A DNA stretch of 64,000 nt from PBB1 sp965229345 (GTDB lineage Bacteria > Pseudomonadota > Gammaproteobacteria > Burkholderiales > Burkholderiaceae_C): assembly GCA_965229345.1 (NCBI GenBank), contig OZ245872.1, positions 1,426,001 through 1,490,000 on the forward strand. Direction: 5' to 3'. The notes below the pieces were generated by a model, which was not told the origin of the DNA, ran no database searches, and worked only from the letters and a program-made list of their open reading frames with translations. The translations under genes were made by a program, and so were the position numbers. This document shows positions 23,783 through 33,224 of this stretch, piece by piece. Positions within the stretch are counted from its first letter, which is position 1. Every line of letters begins with the position of its first letter.

Positions 23783-25437
23783 GCTTCTGCACTCCGGCCC
23801 TTCATCGCGAAGATGCCCTGCGGCCGCTTCTGGATGAAGATGACGATGAACACCAGCACCATGATCTTGGCCAGCACCGCGCCCTGCCAGCCTTCGAGCA
23901 GCTTGTTCAGGATGCCCAGGCCCATCGCGGCGTAGACGGTGCCGGCCAGCTGGCCCACACCGCCCAGCACCACCACCATGAACGAGTCGACGATGTAGCC
24001 CTGCCCGAGGTCGGGGCCCACATTGCCGACTTGCGACAGCGCACAGCCGGCCAGCCCGGCAATGCCCGAGCCGAGCGCGAAGGCGTAGGTGTCGACACGC
24101 GCGGTGTTGACGCCGACGCAGGCGGCCATCTTGCGGTTCTGTGTCACGCCGCGCACGAACAGGCCCAGCCGCGTGCGGGCGATCAGCAGCGACACGCCGG
24201 CCAGCACCAGCACCGCGAAGCCGATGATGGCCAGACGGTTGTAGGGCAGCGTCAGGTTGCTCAGCACATCGACCCCGCCCGAGAGCCAGGCCGGGTTTTC
24301 CACCTGCACGTTCTGCGCGCCGAACAGGCTGCGCACGCCCTGCATCAGCACCAGGCTGATGCCCCAGGTGGCCAGCAGCGTCTCGAGCGGCCGGCCATAC
24401 AGCCAGCGGATCACGCTGCGCTCGAGCACCGCACCGACGAGCGCGGCGACCAGGAACGAGGCGGGTACCGCAGCCACCATGTACCAGCCGAAATGGTCAG
24501 GCAAATGCGCCTTGAACAGGTTCTGCACCAGGTAGGTGGCGTAGGCGCCGATCATCATCAGCTCGCCGTGGGCCATGTTGATCACGCCCATCAGGCCGTA
24601 GGTGATCGCCAGGCCCAGGGCCACCAGCAGCAGGATCGAGCCCAGGCTGACGCCGGTGAAGATCACGCCCAGCCGTTCGCCCCAGGCCAGCTGCGATTCG
24701 ACCCCGGCGAGTGCCGCCGTCAGCTGCGCGCGCACCTCGGGCTCGGGTTCCACGCCGGGTTTCAGACGTTCGATCAGCAGCGCCTTGGTGGCCGGGGTGC
24801 GGCTTTCGGCCAGCACCTTCGCCGCTTCGAGGCGATGCGCCTTGTCGCTCGAGGACACCAGCACCGCAGCGCGCAGCAGGCCCAGATCGGCCTTCAGCGA
24901 CGCATCGGTCTCGGCAGCCAGGGCCTTCTCGATCACCGGCAGCTTCGATTCGTCGGCGCCGTCGCGCAGCTCGCGCACCGCCTGCCGGCGTTCGAGCGGG
25001 TTGGCCGACAGCAGCTTCAGCGAGGCCATCGCCGACTCCAGTTCACGGCGCAGCCGGTTGCTGTTGATCACGTCTTCGGCATCCTCAGGCAGCGTGGCCT
25101 CGGCGCCGGTGGCCGCCTCACGCGCCTTGTCGTCGCGCACGACGAACACCTTCTCGCCCGACACCTTCACCGCGTCGTCGAGCAAGGCCTGGAAGAAGGC
25201 CTGCGCAGCGGGGTCGCCGCTGGCCGCCGTTTGCGCGATCGCCTGCGAGCGCGCATCGCTGTCGCCGGCCGACATCGCCAGCACCTGCTCGGGTGTCAGC
25301 GCGTGGGCGGCCGACACACCGAACAAGGCGGCCGACGCCGCGATGAACACCACTCGCTTCAACTTCTTCAGCAACAGTGGCACCTCCCCAGGCGTGTTCA
25401 TCGAGCGTCGGCCTATCGTCGCAAGCACGGCGATCAC
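23779..25437 (-). CDS. urtB: Urea ABC transporter permease UrtB
   Basis: 552-residue permease. Like other UrtB proteins it is longer than LivH because of an extracytoplasmic N-terminal region: a signal sequence (LLKKLKRVVFIAASAALF...) and about 220 mostly helical residues precede a LivH-like domain of eight to nine helices (GLMGVINMAHGELMMIGAYA). The start at 25437 overlaps the urtA stop in an ATGA; an internal ATG at 25401 (MNTPGEVPL) is an alternative. It pairs with UrtC to import urea. Confidence 0.92.
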   Translation of the reverse strand: MIAVLATIGRRSMNTPGEVPLLLKKLKRVVFIAASAALFGVSAAHALTPEQVLAMSAGDSDARSQAIAQTAASGDPAAQAFFQALLDDAVKVSGEKVFVVRDDKAREAATGAEATLPEDAEDVINSNRLRRELESAMASLKLLSANPLERRQAVRELRDGADESKLPVIEKALAAETDASLKADLGLLRAAVLVSSSDKAHRLEAAKVLAESRTPATKALLIERLKPGVEPEPEVRAQLTAALAGVESQLAWGERLGVIFTGVSLGSILLLVALGLAITYGLMGVINMAHGELMMIGAYATYLVQNLFKAHLPDHFGWYMVAAVPASFLVAALVGAVLERSVIRWLYGRPLETLLATWGISLVLMQGVRSLFGAQNVQVENPAWLSGGVDVLSNLTLPYNRLAIIGFAVLVLAGVSLLIARTRLGLFVRGVTQNRKMAACVGVNTARVDTYAFALGSGIAGLAGCALSQVGNVGPDLGQGYIVDSFMVVVLGGVGQLAGTVYAAMGLGILNKLLEGWQGAVLAKIMVLVFIVIFIQKRPQGIFAMKGRSAEA

Positions 25438-26705
25438 TTCTTCTCAGGCTCGTCCTTCTTCTTGTCGTTGCCTTCGATGTACGGGCTCCACGGCTTGGCT
25501 TGCACCGGGCCCGGCGTCTTCCACACCACGTTGAACTGGCCGTCGGCCTTGATCTCGCCGATGAACACCGACTTGTGCAGGTGGTGGTTCTTCGGGTCCA
25601 TCATCGAGGTGATGCCGCTCGGCGCCTTGAAGGTCTGGCCGGCCATCGCCGCGATCACCTTGTCGGTGTCGGTGCTCTTGGCCTTCTCGACCGCCTGCTT
25701 CCACATGTGGATGCCGATGTAGGTGGCTTCCATCGGGTCGTTGGTCAGCGGCTTGTCGGCGCCCGGCAGCTTCTTCGCCTTCGAATAGGCGGCCCATTCC
25801 TTCTTGAACGCATCGTTGGTCGGGTTCTTGATCGACATGAAGTAGTTCCACGCCGCCAGGTGGCCCACCAGCGGCTTGGTGTCGACGCCACGCAGCTCCT
25901 CTTCACCCACCGAGAACGCCACCACCGGCACGTCGGTCGCCTTCAGGCCCTGGTTGCCCAGTTCCTTGTAGAACGGCACGTTGGAGTCGCCGTTGATGGT
26001 GGAGATCACCGCGGTCTTGCCACCGGCTGAGAACTTCTTGATGTCGGCCACGATGGTCTGGTAGTCGCTGTGGCCGAACGGGGTGTACTTCTCGTCGATG
26101 TCCTCGTCCTTCACGCCCTTGCTCTTCAGGAAGGCGCGCAGGATCTTGTTGGTGGTGCGCGGGTACACGTAGTCGGTGCCCAGCAGCACGAAGCGCTTGG
26201 CCGAGCCGCCGTCCTTGCTCATCAGGTACTCGACCGCCGGGATCGCTTGCTGGTTCGGCGCGGCGCCGGTGTAGAACACGTTCTTGCTGAGCTCTTCACC
26301 TTCATACTGCACCGGGTAGAACAGCAGGCTGTTGAGTTCCTCGAACACCGGCAGCACCGACTTGCGCGACACGCTGGTCCAGCAGCCGAAGGTCACGACC
26401 ACCTTGTCTTGCGTGATCAGCTGCTTGGCCTTCTCGGCGAACAGCGGCCAGTTCGACGCCGGATCGACCACCACCGGCTCGAGCTTCTTGCCCAGCACAC
26501 CGCCCTTGGCATTGATCTCGTCGATCGCCATCAGCACGGTGTCCTTGAGCACCGTCTCAGAGATCGCCATCGTGCCCGACAGCGAGTGCAGCACGCCCAC
26601 CTTGATGGTGTCGGCGGCGCTGGCCAGCGAGCCGAAGCCGAGGGCGGCCACGGCCATGGCCACGGCTGTGAGTGACTTGCCGATCTGGCGGCGGGATGTG
26701 TTCAT
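25434..26705 (-). CDS. urtA: Urea ABC transporter substrate-binding protein UrtA
   Basis: 423-residue periplasmic binding protein. The leader MNTSRRQIGKSLTAVAMAVA contains an RR pair and ends at an ASA site near residue 31, so export may be by Sec or Tat. The mature start DTIKVGVLHSLSGTMAISE and segments TFGCWTSVSRKSVLPVFEE and PVQYEGEELSKNVFYTGAAP are diagnostic of UrtA. The tail is Lys/Glu/Asp rich. The ATG at 26705, with an upstream AGGAG, is preferred over one 13 codons earlier. It is first in urtABCDE, usually induced by nitrogen limitation; I found no convincing NtrC/sigma-54 site. Confidence 0.94.
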   Translation of the reverse strand: MNTSRRQIGKSLTAVAMAVAALGFGSLASAADTIKVGVLHSLSGTMAISETVLKDTVLMAIDEINAKGGVLGKKLEPVVVDPASNWPLFAEKAKQLITQDKVVVTFGCWTSVSRKSVLPVFEELNSLLFYPVQYEGEELSKNVFYTGAAPNQQAIPAVEYLMSKDGGSAKRFVLLGTDYVYPRTTNKILRAFLKSKGVKDEDIDEKYTPFGHSDYQTIVADIKKFSAGGKTAVISTINGDSNVPFYKELGNQGLKATDVPVVAFSVGEEELRGVDTKPLVGHLAAWNYFMSIKNPTNDAFKKEWAAYSKAKKLPGADKPLTNDPMEATYIGIHMWKQAVEKAKSTDTDKVIAAMAGQTFKAPSGITSMMDPKNHHLHKSVFIGEIKADGQFNVVWKTPGPVQAKPWSPYIEGNDKKKDEPEKK

Positions 26706-26804
26706 AGAGGGTGCGCTCCTGTGGGTTGTTCGGTCGTCGGACAAGCGGCCCGAACAGGCCGACTTGCGTGCGACGCAGGTTACGCAGGTGGCAGCGCCAG
26801 AGGA

Positions 26805-26822
26805 ATACGCCTGATGGCGTAT
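26805..26822. repeat. Inverted repeat between cobW and urtA
   Basis: ATACGCC and GGCGTAT form a perfect 7-base stem around TGAT, 58 bases after the cobW stop and 100 bases before the urtA ATG. Without a T-run it is a weak terminator candidate; it could equally be an operator for the urt operon. Confidence 0.4.
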
Positions 26823-26879
26823 GCAGCATCAACCGCGTCGGCTGACGTCACGCGCCCGAACCTGGTCGAAACGCCTCGG

Positions 26880-27968
26880 CTAGGTCGTTCCCACGCCCGC
26901 CGACGGTCGGCACAGCGCTTCGAAAAGCTGGTCGAGCCCCTTGGTATCCAGATCACGCCCGATGAACACGAGGCGCGTGCTGTGGTCGTCGTCGGGCCAG
27001 TCGGGCATCCACTGCAGTGGGTAGAACTTCTCGCGCACCGCGTGCACCACCAGCGGCCCTTGCGTTGTCACATGCCGCGGCCGTGAGGCCACGTTCACGA
27101 TGCCCTTGATGCGCAGGATGCGGTCGCCCATCGTGTTGGTCACGCGGTTCAGAAACACGCCCAGGCCCACCAGATCGACCGGCGTACTGGTGTGGATCAC
27201 ATGCGTGATGGGGCGCGGCCCGCGGTGCACGCCGGTGTCTGTGCCCGTGTCGCTGCGGGGGCGGGTCATCGGCTTGCCGGCCATCAGCCAGCCGCTGGCG
27301 TCACCGACGGGTTGCAGCGATCTGCCGGCCTCGAACAGACCGCGCAGGAAGATGGTCGAGGCATCGGCATCGCCCAGCGTCACCTGCATCTGCCGGGCGT
27401 GGGGGTTGGCTTCGTGCACCAGCGCCCGGCTGCGCTCACGTTGTTCGGGTGTGGCCAGGTCGCCCTTGGTCAGGATCACCACATCGGCCATCTGCAGCTG
27501 GCTCAGCGCCACCGCATCGTCTTGCAGGGTTCGTTCGAGGTTGATCTGGTCTACACAGGTGACCACGGCATCCGGGGCGTAATGCTTTTGCATCATCGGG
27601 TTGGCCATCATCGTGTGCAGGATGGGCACCGGGTCGGCCAGGCCCGAGGTTTCGATGATCACGTGGTCGAAGGGCGGGATGTCGCCCAGCTGGCGCTTCT
27701 CGTGCAGCTCGCGCAGCGTCATCGCCAGGTCCACGCGCACCGCGCAGCAGATGCAGCCCCCACGCAGCTGCACGATGTTCTCGGCCAGCTGGGCCACCAT
27801 CAGGTGGTCGATGCTGACCTCGCCGAACTCGTTGATGATCAGCGCGGTGCGCTGCAGCAGCGGGTGTTCCAGTGCACGCTGCAGCAAGGTGGTCTTGCCG
27901 CTGCCCAGGTGCCCGGTGAGCACGGTCACCGGGATCGGCCTGCGCGCGCTGCGCGGGGCGTCGGTCAC
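26880..27968 (-). CDS. CobW/G3E family GTPase (metal chaperone-like)
   Basis: 362-residue COG0523 GTPase. The P-loop TGHLGSGKTTL lies at about residues 18-28, the metal-binding CxCC motif at C72-C75 (GGCICCAV), and SGLADP and ILTKGDLA are G-domain motifs. A CobW C-terminal domain (about 270-345) follows a Gly/Asp/Thr-rich linker. Members deliver Zn, Co or other metals to target enzymes. The GTG at 27968 overlaps the stop of the apcE-like gene (GTGA), so it is the last gene of the carboxylase operon and likely supplies its metal. Zinc regulation, as for ZigA/YeiR, is not indicated because no Zur box precedes it. Confidence 0.88.
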   Translation of the reverse strand: MTDAPRSARRPIPVTVLTGHLGSGKTTLLQRALEHPLLQRTALIINEFGEVSIDHLMVAQLAENIVQLRGGCICCAVRVDLAMTLRELHEKRQLGDIPPFDHVIIETSGLADPVPILHTMMANPMMQKHYAPDAVVTCVDQINLERTLQDDAVALSQLQMADVVILTKGDLATPEQRERSRALVHEANPHARQMQVTLGDADASTIFLRGLFEAGRSLQPVGDASGWLMAGKPMTRPRSDTGTDTGVHRGPRPITHVIHTSTPVDLVGLGVFLNRVTNTMGDRILRIKGIVNVASRPRHVTTQGPLVVHAVREKFYPLQWMPDWPDDDHSTRLVFIGRDLDTKGLDQLFEALCRPSAGVGTT

Positions 27969-28810
27969 CGCGGGGCGGCGTGCAGCAGGGCCAGGCGCTC
28001 GGCCACGCGCTCTGGAACGGCGTCGGCCGGTATGTCGCCGTAGCGCATGCCCTGCCATGGCGGCGCGGCGGCATCGTCGCGCCAGAAACCCGCACCCAGC
28101 CCGCCGGCGGCGTGTGCGATGCCACTGGCCTCGAGCGCCGCTGCAGGCCAGTGGCCCAGCAGCACCGCGTCGAAGCCGCTCGTGCCGTCTGGCGCGCTGC
28201 CGGGCGGCGCCGCGTCGAGCTGCAGGGCCGTGCCCCAGCCGTAGTACCGCGCCGACTTCAGCAGCGGCTCGGCGGCCTCACGCTCGTCATCCGACAGGCC
28301 CTCGGCCTCATCGCAACGCAACACCAGCGCCGCGAACTTGCGCTCGCTGTGGCTGCGCAGCACGGCGGTGAGCGCCGAGCCCACGTCGTCGAGGTCGTCG
28401 AAGTCGAACGGCGGCTGCCGCCCCGCGCGCCGCAGCACCTGCGAGGGCGAGGGCAGGGCCATCACCAGCATGGCGTGGGTGCCGACGCGGTGAAACAGCG
28501 CATCCAGCGCTTCCGTCACGAAGCGCTGCTGCGGCCCTGCTTCGTTCCACAACGCCAGCGCATCGGCCAGCGAGGCGCTGGCCGATGCCTGCCATGCGGG
28601 CGTTTGCAGCCAGGCATCCAGCACCGGGATGGCCACCACATCGCTGCGCACCAGCCGCTGGGCCTGGCCCAGCGTGTCGGCGTAACGGTGCGCGTTGGTG
28701 TGCCAGTCGGCCGGTTGATTGGCGAACACCTTGGCGGCGTAGCGCTCGAAATCCAGCCACAACAGCGGGCGGTTCGAGCGCTGCGCGTCGTCGGCAAACA
28801 CCGAGCTCAC
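27965..28810 (-). CDS. apcE: ApcE-like fifth subunit of the ketone carboxylase operon
   Basis: 281-residue cytoplasmic protein of no broadly known domain. Features are an N-terminal NRPLLWLDFERYAAKVFANQ segment, many aromatic and Ala residues, and the C-terminal WRDDAAAPPWQGMRYGDIPA. Its size (about 31 kDa) and place directly after the HyuB-like subunit match ApcE (34 kDa) of Aromatoleum acetophenone carboxylase, a loosely bound subunit needed for activity. The GTG at 28810 overlaps the upstream stop (GTGA). Assignment rests on gene order and size rather than on a recognised motif. Confidence 0.65.
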   Translation of the reverse strand: MSSVFADDAQRSNRPLLWLDFERYAAKVFANQPADWHTNAHRYADTLGQAQRLVRSDVVAIPVLDAWLQTPAWQASASASLADALALWNEAGPQQRFVTEALDALFHRVGTHAMLVMALPSPSQVLRRAGRQPPFDFDDLDDVGSALTAVLRSHSERKFAALVLRCDEAEGLSDDEREAAEPLLKSARYYGWGTALQLDAAPPGSAPDGTSGFDAVLLGHWPAAALEASGIAHAAGGLGAGFWRDDAAAPPWQGMRYGDIPADAVPERVAERLALLHAAPR

Positions 28811-31038
28811 CGCCCGCGCTCGGCCAGTTGCGCCTCCAGCTTGGCGATGCGCACGTCTTTCGGGTCCGGCATCATCACGCCGACGATGGCGTCTGACGGG
28901 CAGGTGTCGTTGGGCGTGCCGCGGTGGATCACGCGCGGGTCTTTCCACGAGCCGTAGAACGGCAGGTGGGCGGGCGGCAGCGGGGTCTCCCATTGCTTGA
29001 CGAATTCAGCGTAAGGCTTGCCCAGCCGCTTGCGCTTGGCGCGCTCGGCCGCGCGGGCTGCCTTCGTGGCCTCGAGGTCTGCCGCATGCGTGGCCTCGTC
29101 GATCACCACGTGGTAGACCTGCTCCACCGTCCGCTTGCTGATGAGGCCGTCGCGGTAGTCGTCGGCCACCATCGCCGGCGCGCGGTCCAGCACGTCGCCA
29201 TAGCCACCGCCGGTGCCCTGCGTCAGCATGTACAGCTCGCCGGTCTTGGCCCATTCGAGCTGCATGCCCATGTGGTGCGTGGTGTAGGTGGCGTTCTTGA
29301 ACGGCTGCTCGTTCATGATCTCCTCGATCGAGAAGCGCAGCAGCTCGCGGCGGTCTTTCATCTCGTCGAAGATGTTCACGCCCTTGACCTTGCACAGCGG
29401 GAAGGTGCCGGCGCCGTAGCCGCCGAAGATGCCGTGCGTGCTCGGGAATTTCGAGCCGATCGAGCAGGTCATGAAGCCCCAGGCGGCCGTGTCTTTCACG
29501 GTGGCGATCTGCTGGTAGCCGTGGCCGCCGCGGAACTTGCCGAAGCCCTGGTTGTCGCGCATCACCCGGTTGGGCACGATCTTCATGATCGGCACTTCTT
29601 CCTCGATCAGCTCCTGCTCGCCGATGTCGGCCATCGGCGCGAAGATCGGTGCGATCGAGTGCTCGCCGTCGCGGGTGGCCCGCGCGCCGCCGCCCATGCC
29701 GTTCAGGTCGGCGCACAGGTTGCCCACCAGCTCCTGGTGCTGCGTGATGCCACCGTAGATGAAGGTGACGATCATGTTGTACCAACCCGAGACCACGTCG
29801 GTGGCCTTGAAGGTAGATGAATACAGCAGCTTCGGCACGGCCAGCTGGGTGATGGTGAAGCTGGGGAAGAAGGTCATCATGCTCTGCGCATTCGGTGCAT
29901 TGACCGAGCAGTTCAGCGACGAGTTCTCGTCGGTGAGCACCGTCATCGCCTCGAACACCGCCTGGTTGCGCGGCAGATCGGGCCACACGAAGGTCAGGAA
30001 CTCCTGCGCCAGCATGCCCTTGCACGAGGCCAGGATGGTGTTGTTGGCGCGGTTGGTGAATTCGGGTGCGGAGCCCCGGAAGTCGAGGATCAGCTCGGCG
30101 TCGCGCTTGGTCATCTCCAGCCGCAGCCGCAGCAGCACGTTCTCGCGCAGCGTGCCGTCGGGGAATACGTTCTGCCGGATGATGCCGTCGGGCCAGTCGC
30201 GCAGCCGGCGGCGCACCTCGTCGGCGGTGCTGGTGAGCGTGCGGCGCAGCGTGGCCCGCACGGCATCGATGCCGTACTCGGCAATCGCCTCCTTGATGCG
30301 CGACTCCATCCGCATGGCGGCATAGAGCTTGGACTTCATGCCTTCCAATTGCAGCTTGGGCTCGCGCACCGAGTTCTGCAGGAAGGTCATGATGTCCTTG
30401 CGGAAGGTGTAGTTCTCACCGACCTTGATCGGCGGCATCTTCAGCCCTTCATCGAAGGGCGATTCAGCCTTCGAGGGCATGCCGCCCGGCTCGGTGGCGC
30501 CGTTCTCGCCTTCGTGCACCATCGCCCCGGTAAAGCACACCAGCTTGCCTTCATGGAACACCGGCAGGATCAGGCTCTGGTCGGTGTTGTGGATGTTGCC
30601 GTAGCGTGCATCGTTGTGCAGGAAGATGTCGCCCGGTCGCACGCCCACGGTGGGCTCCTTCACCCAGTACTTGAGGATGAATTTCACCGGGTGCTGGGTC
30701 AGCACCGAAAACAGCAGCACGCCGCCGGCGCTGGAGAGCGCCAGGTCGCCCGAGGCGGTCCACACGCCCGAGATCAGGTCGCCCCACTTGGCGCCTGGCG
30801 CAGCGCCCATCTGCTCGACCATGTCGAACGATTCGTTGCAGGCGGTCTGCAATTTGTGGCGCACCAGGTTCATCTGGTCGGCGTCGTTGAAGGCGCTCAG
30901 CGCGTGGGCCTCTTCGGGGGTCTCGGCGGCCAGCTTGTGGTTGCCCATGATCTCGGGATCGGGCCCGAGGAAGAGCACGTTCTCGTCGAGGAACTTCTGC
31001 AGGACGGATTTTTCTTGGTCATTCATCGTGGGGATCAT
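28807..31038 (-). CDS. apcD: HyuB-type carboxylase subunit (ApcD/AcxB-like)
   Basis: 743-residue hydantoinase B/oxoprolinase-family subunit. Typical segments are PGDIFLHNDARYGNIHNTDQ, GAMVHEGENGATEPGGMPSK and FRGGHGYQQIATV. In acetone and acetophenone carboxylases this subunit carries the carboxylation site while HyuA-type subunits activate substrate and bicarbonate with ATP. The ATG at 31038, with GAGGAG seven bases upstream, fits best; 11 bases separate it from the apcC stop. It is a little larger than Aromatoleum ApcD (75 kDa). Acetone carboxylase AcxB is the closest alternative. Confidence 0.82.
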   Translation of the reverse strand: MIPTMNDQEKSVLQKFLDENVLFLGPDPEIMGNHKLAAETPEEAHALSAFNDADQMNLVRHKLQTACNESFDMVEQMGAAPGAKWGDLISGVWTASGDLALSSAGGVLLFSVLTQHPVKFILKYWVKEPTVGVRPGDIFLHNDARYGNIHNTDQSLILPVFHEGKLVCFTGAMVHEGENGATEPGGMPSKAESPFDEGLKMPPIKVGENYTFRKDIMTFLQNSVREPKLQLEGMKSKLYAAMRMESRIKEAIAEYGIDAVRATLRRTLTSTADEVRRRLRDWPDGIIRQNVFPDGTLRENVLLRLRLEMTKRDAELILDFRGSAPEFTNRANNTILASCKGMLAQEFLTFVWPDLPRNQAVFEAMTVLTDENSSLNCSVNAPNAQSMMTFFPSFTITQLAVPKLLYSSTFKATDVVSGWYNMIVTFIYGGITQHQELVGNLCADLNGMGGGARATRDGEHSIAPIFAPMADIGEQELIEEEVPIMKIVPNRVMRDNQGFGKFRGGHGYQQIATVKDTAAWGFMTCSIGSKFPSTHGIFGGYGAGTFPLCKVKGVNIFDEMKDRRELLRFSIEEIMNEQPFKNATYTTHHMGMQLEWAKTGELYMLTQGTGGGYGDVLDRAPAMVADDYRDGLISKRTVEQVYHVVIDEATHAADLEATKAARAAERAKRKRLGKPYAEFVKQWETPLPPAHLPFYGSWKDPRVIHRGTPNDTCPSDAIVGVMMPDPKDVRIAKLEAQLAERGR

Positions 31039-31048
31039 TTGCGGCTCC

Positions 31049-33223
31049 TCATGCCACCAGGGCATCGGTGACGGGGTGGGCGGCTTTGCCGGCAGGGGCG
31101 GCGGTGTTTTCGAGCCACGCGGCGCCCGAGGTGCCCATCGTGAGCTGCCAGCCGGGTTCGACCAGGAAGCTGGTGCGTGGCGACTCGACCAGTGCCGGCC
31201 CTTGCAGCGTGGTGCCTTCGGCCAGCGTGTGCGCGTCGTAGATGCGGGTCATGACCGCACCGTCCACGCCCTGGAAGTGGCATTCGCGTTCGCCGCGCGG
31301 CGGCGGTGGCGCAACGCCTTGGCGGGTGCTGGGCGTGAGCGTCAGCCGGTCGTGCTGGACGAACGACACGACGCGGATCACGTTGATGCGCACGCCGGCC
31401 TCCGGTGCCTGGCTGCCTTCGCCGAAGCGCTGCGCATAGTTGTGGCTGAACAGGTCGAGCAGTTCGATCACCTGCGTGGGCTTCTCCAGCCGCCGGAACG
31501 GGCTGACAACCGCCGTCTGTGCCAGCTGGTTGCCGTAGCGCAGGTCCAGCTCGACCCGCACCTTGATGTCGGCGTCCTGGGCGCCCTGGCGTTTCAGGTC
31601 TTCACGCCCGCGTGCCTCCAGCGTGGCCACCGTGCTGTTGAACGAGTCGAAGTCGTCCAGGATCTTGCGTTTGCCCGCATCGAAGAGCATCTGGTAGACC
31701 GAGCTCTCGTGGATGTGCAGCTGGTCCATGTTGCCCGCACCCAGCGCCGAGAACACGCAGCTGAACGGCGGGATCAGCACGCGGCTGATGCCGATCGCGC
31801 TGGAGAAGCCGCAGGCGTGCATCGGGCCGCCACCGCCATACGCCAGCAGCACGAAGTTCTTCGGGTTGTAGCCCTTGACTGCCACCTCCTTGAAGATGGC
31901 GGCGGCCATGTTGGCGTCGACCTTGCGCTTGATGGCCTTGGCGGCCTCGATCAGGCTCAGACCCGAGGGCTTGCAGATGTGCTCCTCGATCGCGCGCTCG
32001 GCGCGGCGGCGGCTGAGCTCGATCGAGCCGCCGGCGTAGTTCTTCTCGTCGAGGTAGCCCAGCACCAGGTTGGCGTCGGTGGTGGTGGGCAGCTTGCCGC
32101 CGCGGCCGTAGCAGGCCGGGCCGGGGTCGGAGCCGGCGCTTTGCGGGCCCACCTCGATGGCGTTCCACATCCGGTCGAAACGCGCGATGGAACCACCGCC
32201 CGCGCCCAGGGTGTGCAGGTAGGTCATCGGCGTGCTGACCAGCCAGCGCTCGATGATCGGGTTGAAGTCGTAGAACTTCACGCCGTCGGCGGTGACCAGC
32301 CCGATGTCGAAGCTGGTGCCGCCCATGTCGGTGGCGATCAGGTTGGGCTGTTTGAACTCCCGCGACAGGTAGTTGGTGGCCTCCAGCCCGGCCACCGGAC
32401 CCGAGTGGATGGTCTGCAGCGACGAGGTGGAATTCATCTGCGCCATGCCCGAGGTGTTGTGCACCAGCAGCATCGGCTTCTTGTAGCCGGCGCGTCGCAA
32501 CGCGATCTCCAGCGTCGACATGCCGTGGTACATCTGGTCGTGCAGGAAGGCGTCGATGATCGACGACATCGTTCGGGCGTACTCGCCCTTGCGACCGGCC
32601 ACGCGGTGCGACAGCACGATGGGCATCGCGCCCAGCTGGTGCGTCGGGTACTCCGACAGGATGATGCGTTCGACGGCCTTCTCGTTGGCCGGGTTGAGCA
32701 CCGAGTTCACCAGGCACACCACGAAGGCCTGCGCACCGGCGTCGACCAGCTTGCGGATCTGGCTGCGCACGTTGTCTTCGTCGATCGTGAGCAGGATGTC
32801 GCCCTTGTAGTCCACCCGCTCGTCGATGCCGACGATGCGCGACACCGGCACCAGCATCGGCGGCCGCGAGGCGCCGGGCAGGTCGGCCTGCTGTGCCTCG
32901 GACAGGCCATCGCCGTAGCCCCGCGCCCGCATCAGCACCGCGGTGGATTCGAAGCCGGTGGTGGTCAGCAGCGCCACCTTCGGACCCTTGCGCTGGATCA
33001 GCGCATTGGTGCCGAGCGTGGTGGCGTAACGCACCGCGTCGACGTTGGCCAGCACCTCGCCGATGTCCTTGCCGATGTCGCGGCAGGCGCCTTCCAGCGC
33101 TTCCATGAAACCGGTGGCCAGGTTGTTGTGGGTCGTCAGAGCCTTCGACTCGACGTAGCGGCCGTCATAGGCCAGGAAGCAGTCGGTGAACGTGCCCCCG
33201 ATGTCAACACTCACGCGCCTCAT
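31049..33223 (-). CDS. apcC: HyuA-type ATP-dependent carboxylase subunit (ApcC/AcxA-like)
   Basis: 724-residue hydantoinase A-family ATPase of the ASKHA fold. It starts MRRVSVDIGGTFTDCFLAYD (phosphate 1 loop), has the second loop LIATDMGGTSFDIGLV, and the adenosine segment LLAYGGGGPMHACGF. Such subunits phosphorylate the enolised ketone or bicarbonate. Spacing to the small zinc-ribbon gene upstream is one base. In the five-subunit acetophenone enzyme two different HyuA subunits occur (ApcA, ApcC), exactly the arrangement here. Confidence 0.83.
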   Translation of the reverse strand: MRRVSVDIGGTFTDCFLAYDGRYVESKALTTHNNLATGFMEALEGACRDIGKDIGEVLANVDAVRYATTLGTNALIQRKGPKVALLTTTGFESTAVLMRARGYGDGLSEAQQADLPGASRPPMLVPVSRIVGIDERVDYKGDILLTIDEDNVRSQIRKLVDAGAQAFVVCLVNSVLNPANEKAVERIILSEYPTHQLGAMPIVLSHRVAGRKGEYARTMSSIIDAFLHDQMYHGMSTLEIALRRAGYKKPMLLVHNTSGMAQMNSTSSLQTIHSGPVAGLEATNYLSREFKQPNLIATDMGGTSFDIGLVTADGVKFYDFNPIIERWLVSTPMTYLHTLGAGGGSIARFDRMWNAIEVGPQSAGSDPGPACYGRGGKLPTTTDANLVLGYLDEKNYAGGSIELSRRRAERAIEEHICKPSGLSLIEAAKAIKRKVDANMAAAIFKEVAVKGYNPKNFVLLAYGGGGPMHACGFSSAIGISRVLIPPFSCVFSALGAGNMDQLHIHESSVYQMLFDAGKRKILDDFDSFNSTVATLEARGREDLKRQGAQDADIKVRVELDLRYGNQLAQTAVVSPFRRLEKPTQVIELLDLFSHNYAQRFGEGSQAPEAGVRINVIRVVSFVQHDRLTLTPSTRQGVAPPPPRGERECHFQGVDGAVMTRIYDAHTLAEGTTLQGPALVESPRTSFLVEPGWQLTMGTSGAAWLENTAAPAGKAAHPVTDALVA

Positions 33224-33224
33224 G

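Noticed and set aside
26706..26879. NtrC/sigma-54 promoter for urtA
   Set aside because: The best GG...GC pair has 11-base instead of 10-base spacing and no TTGC element, so it does not meet the consensus.
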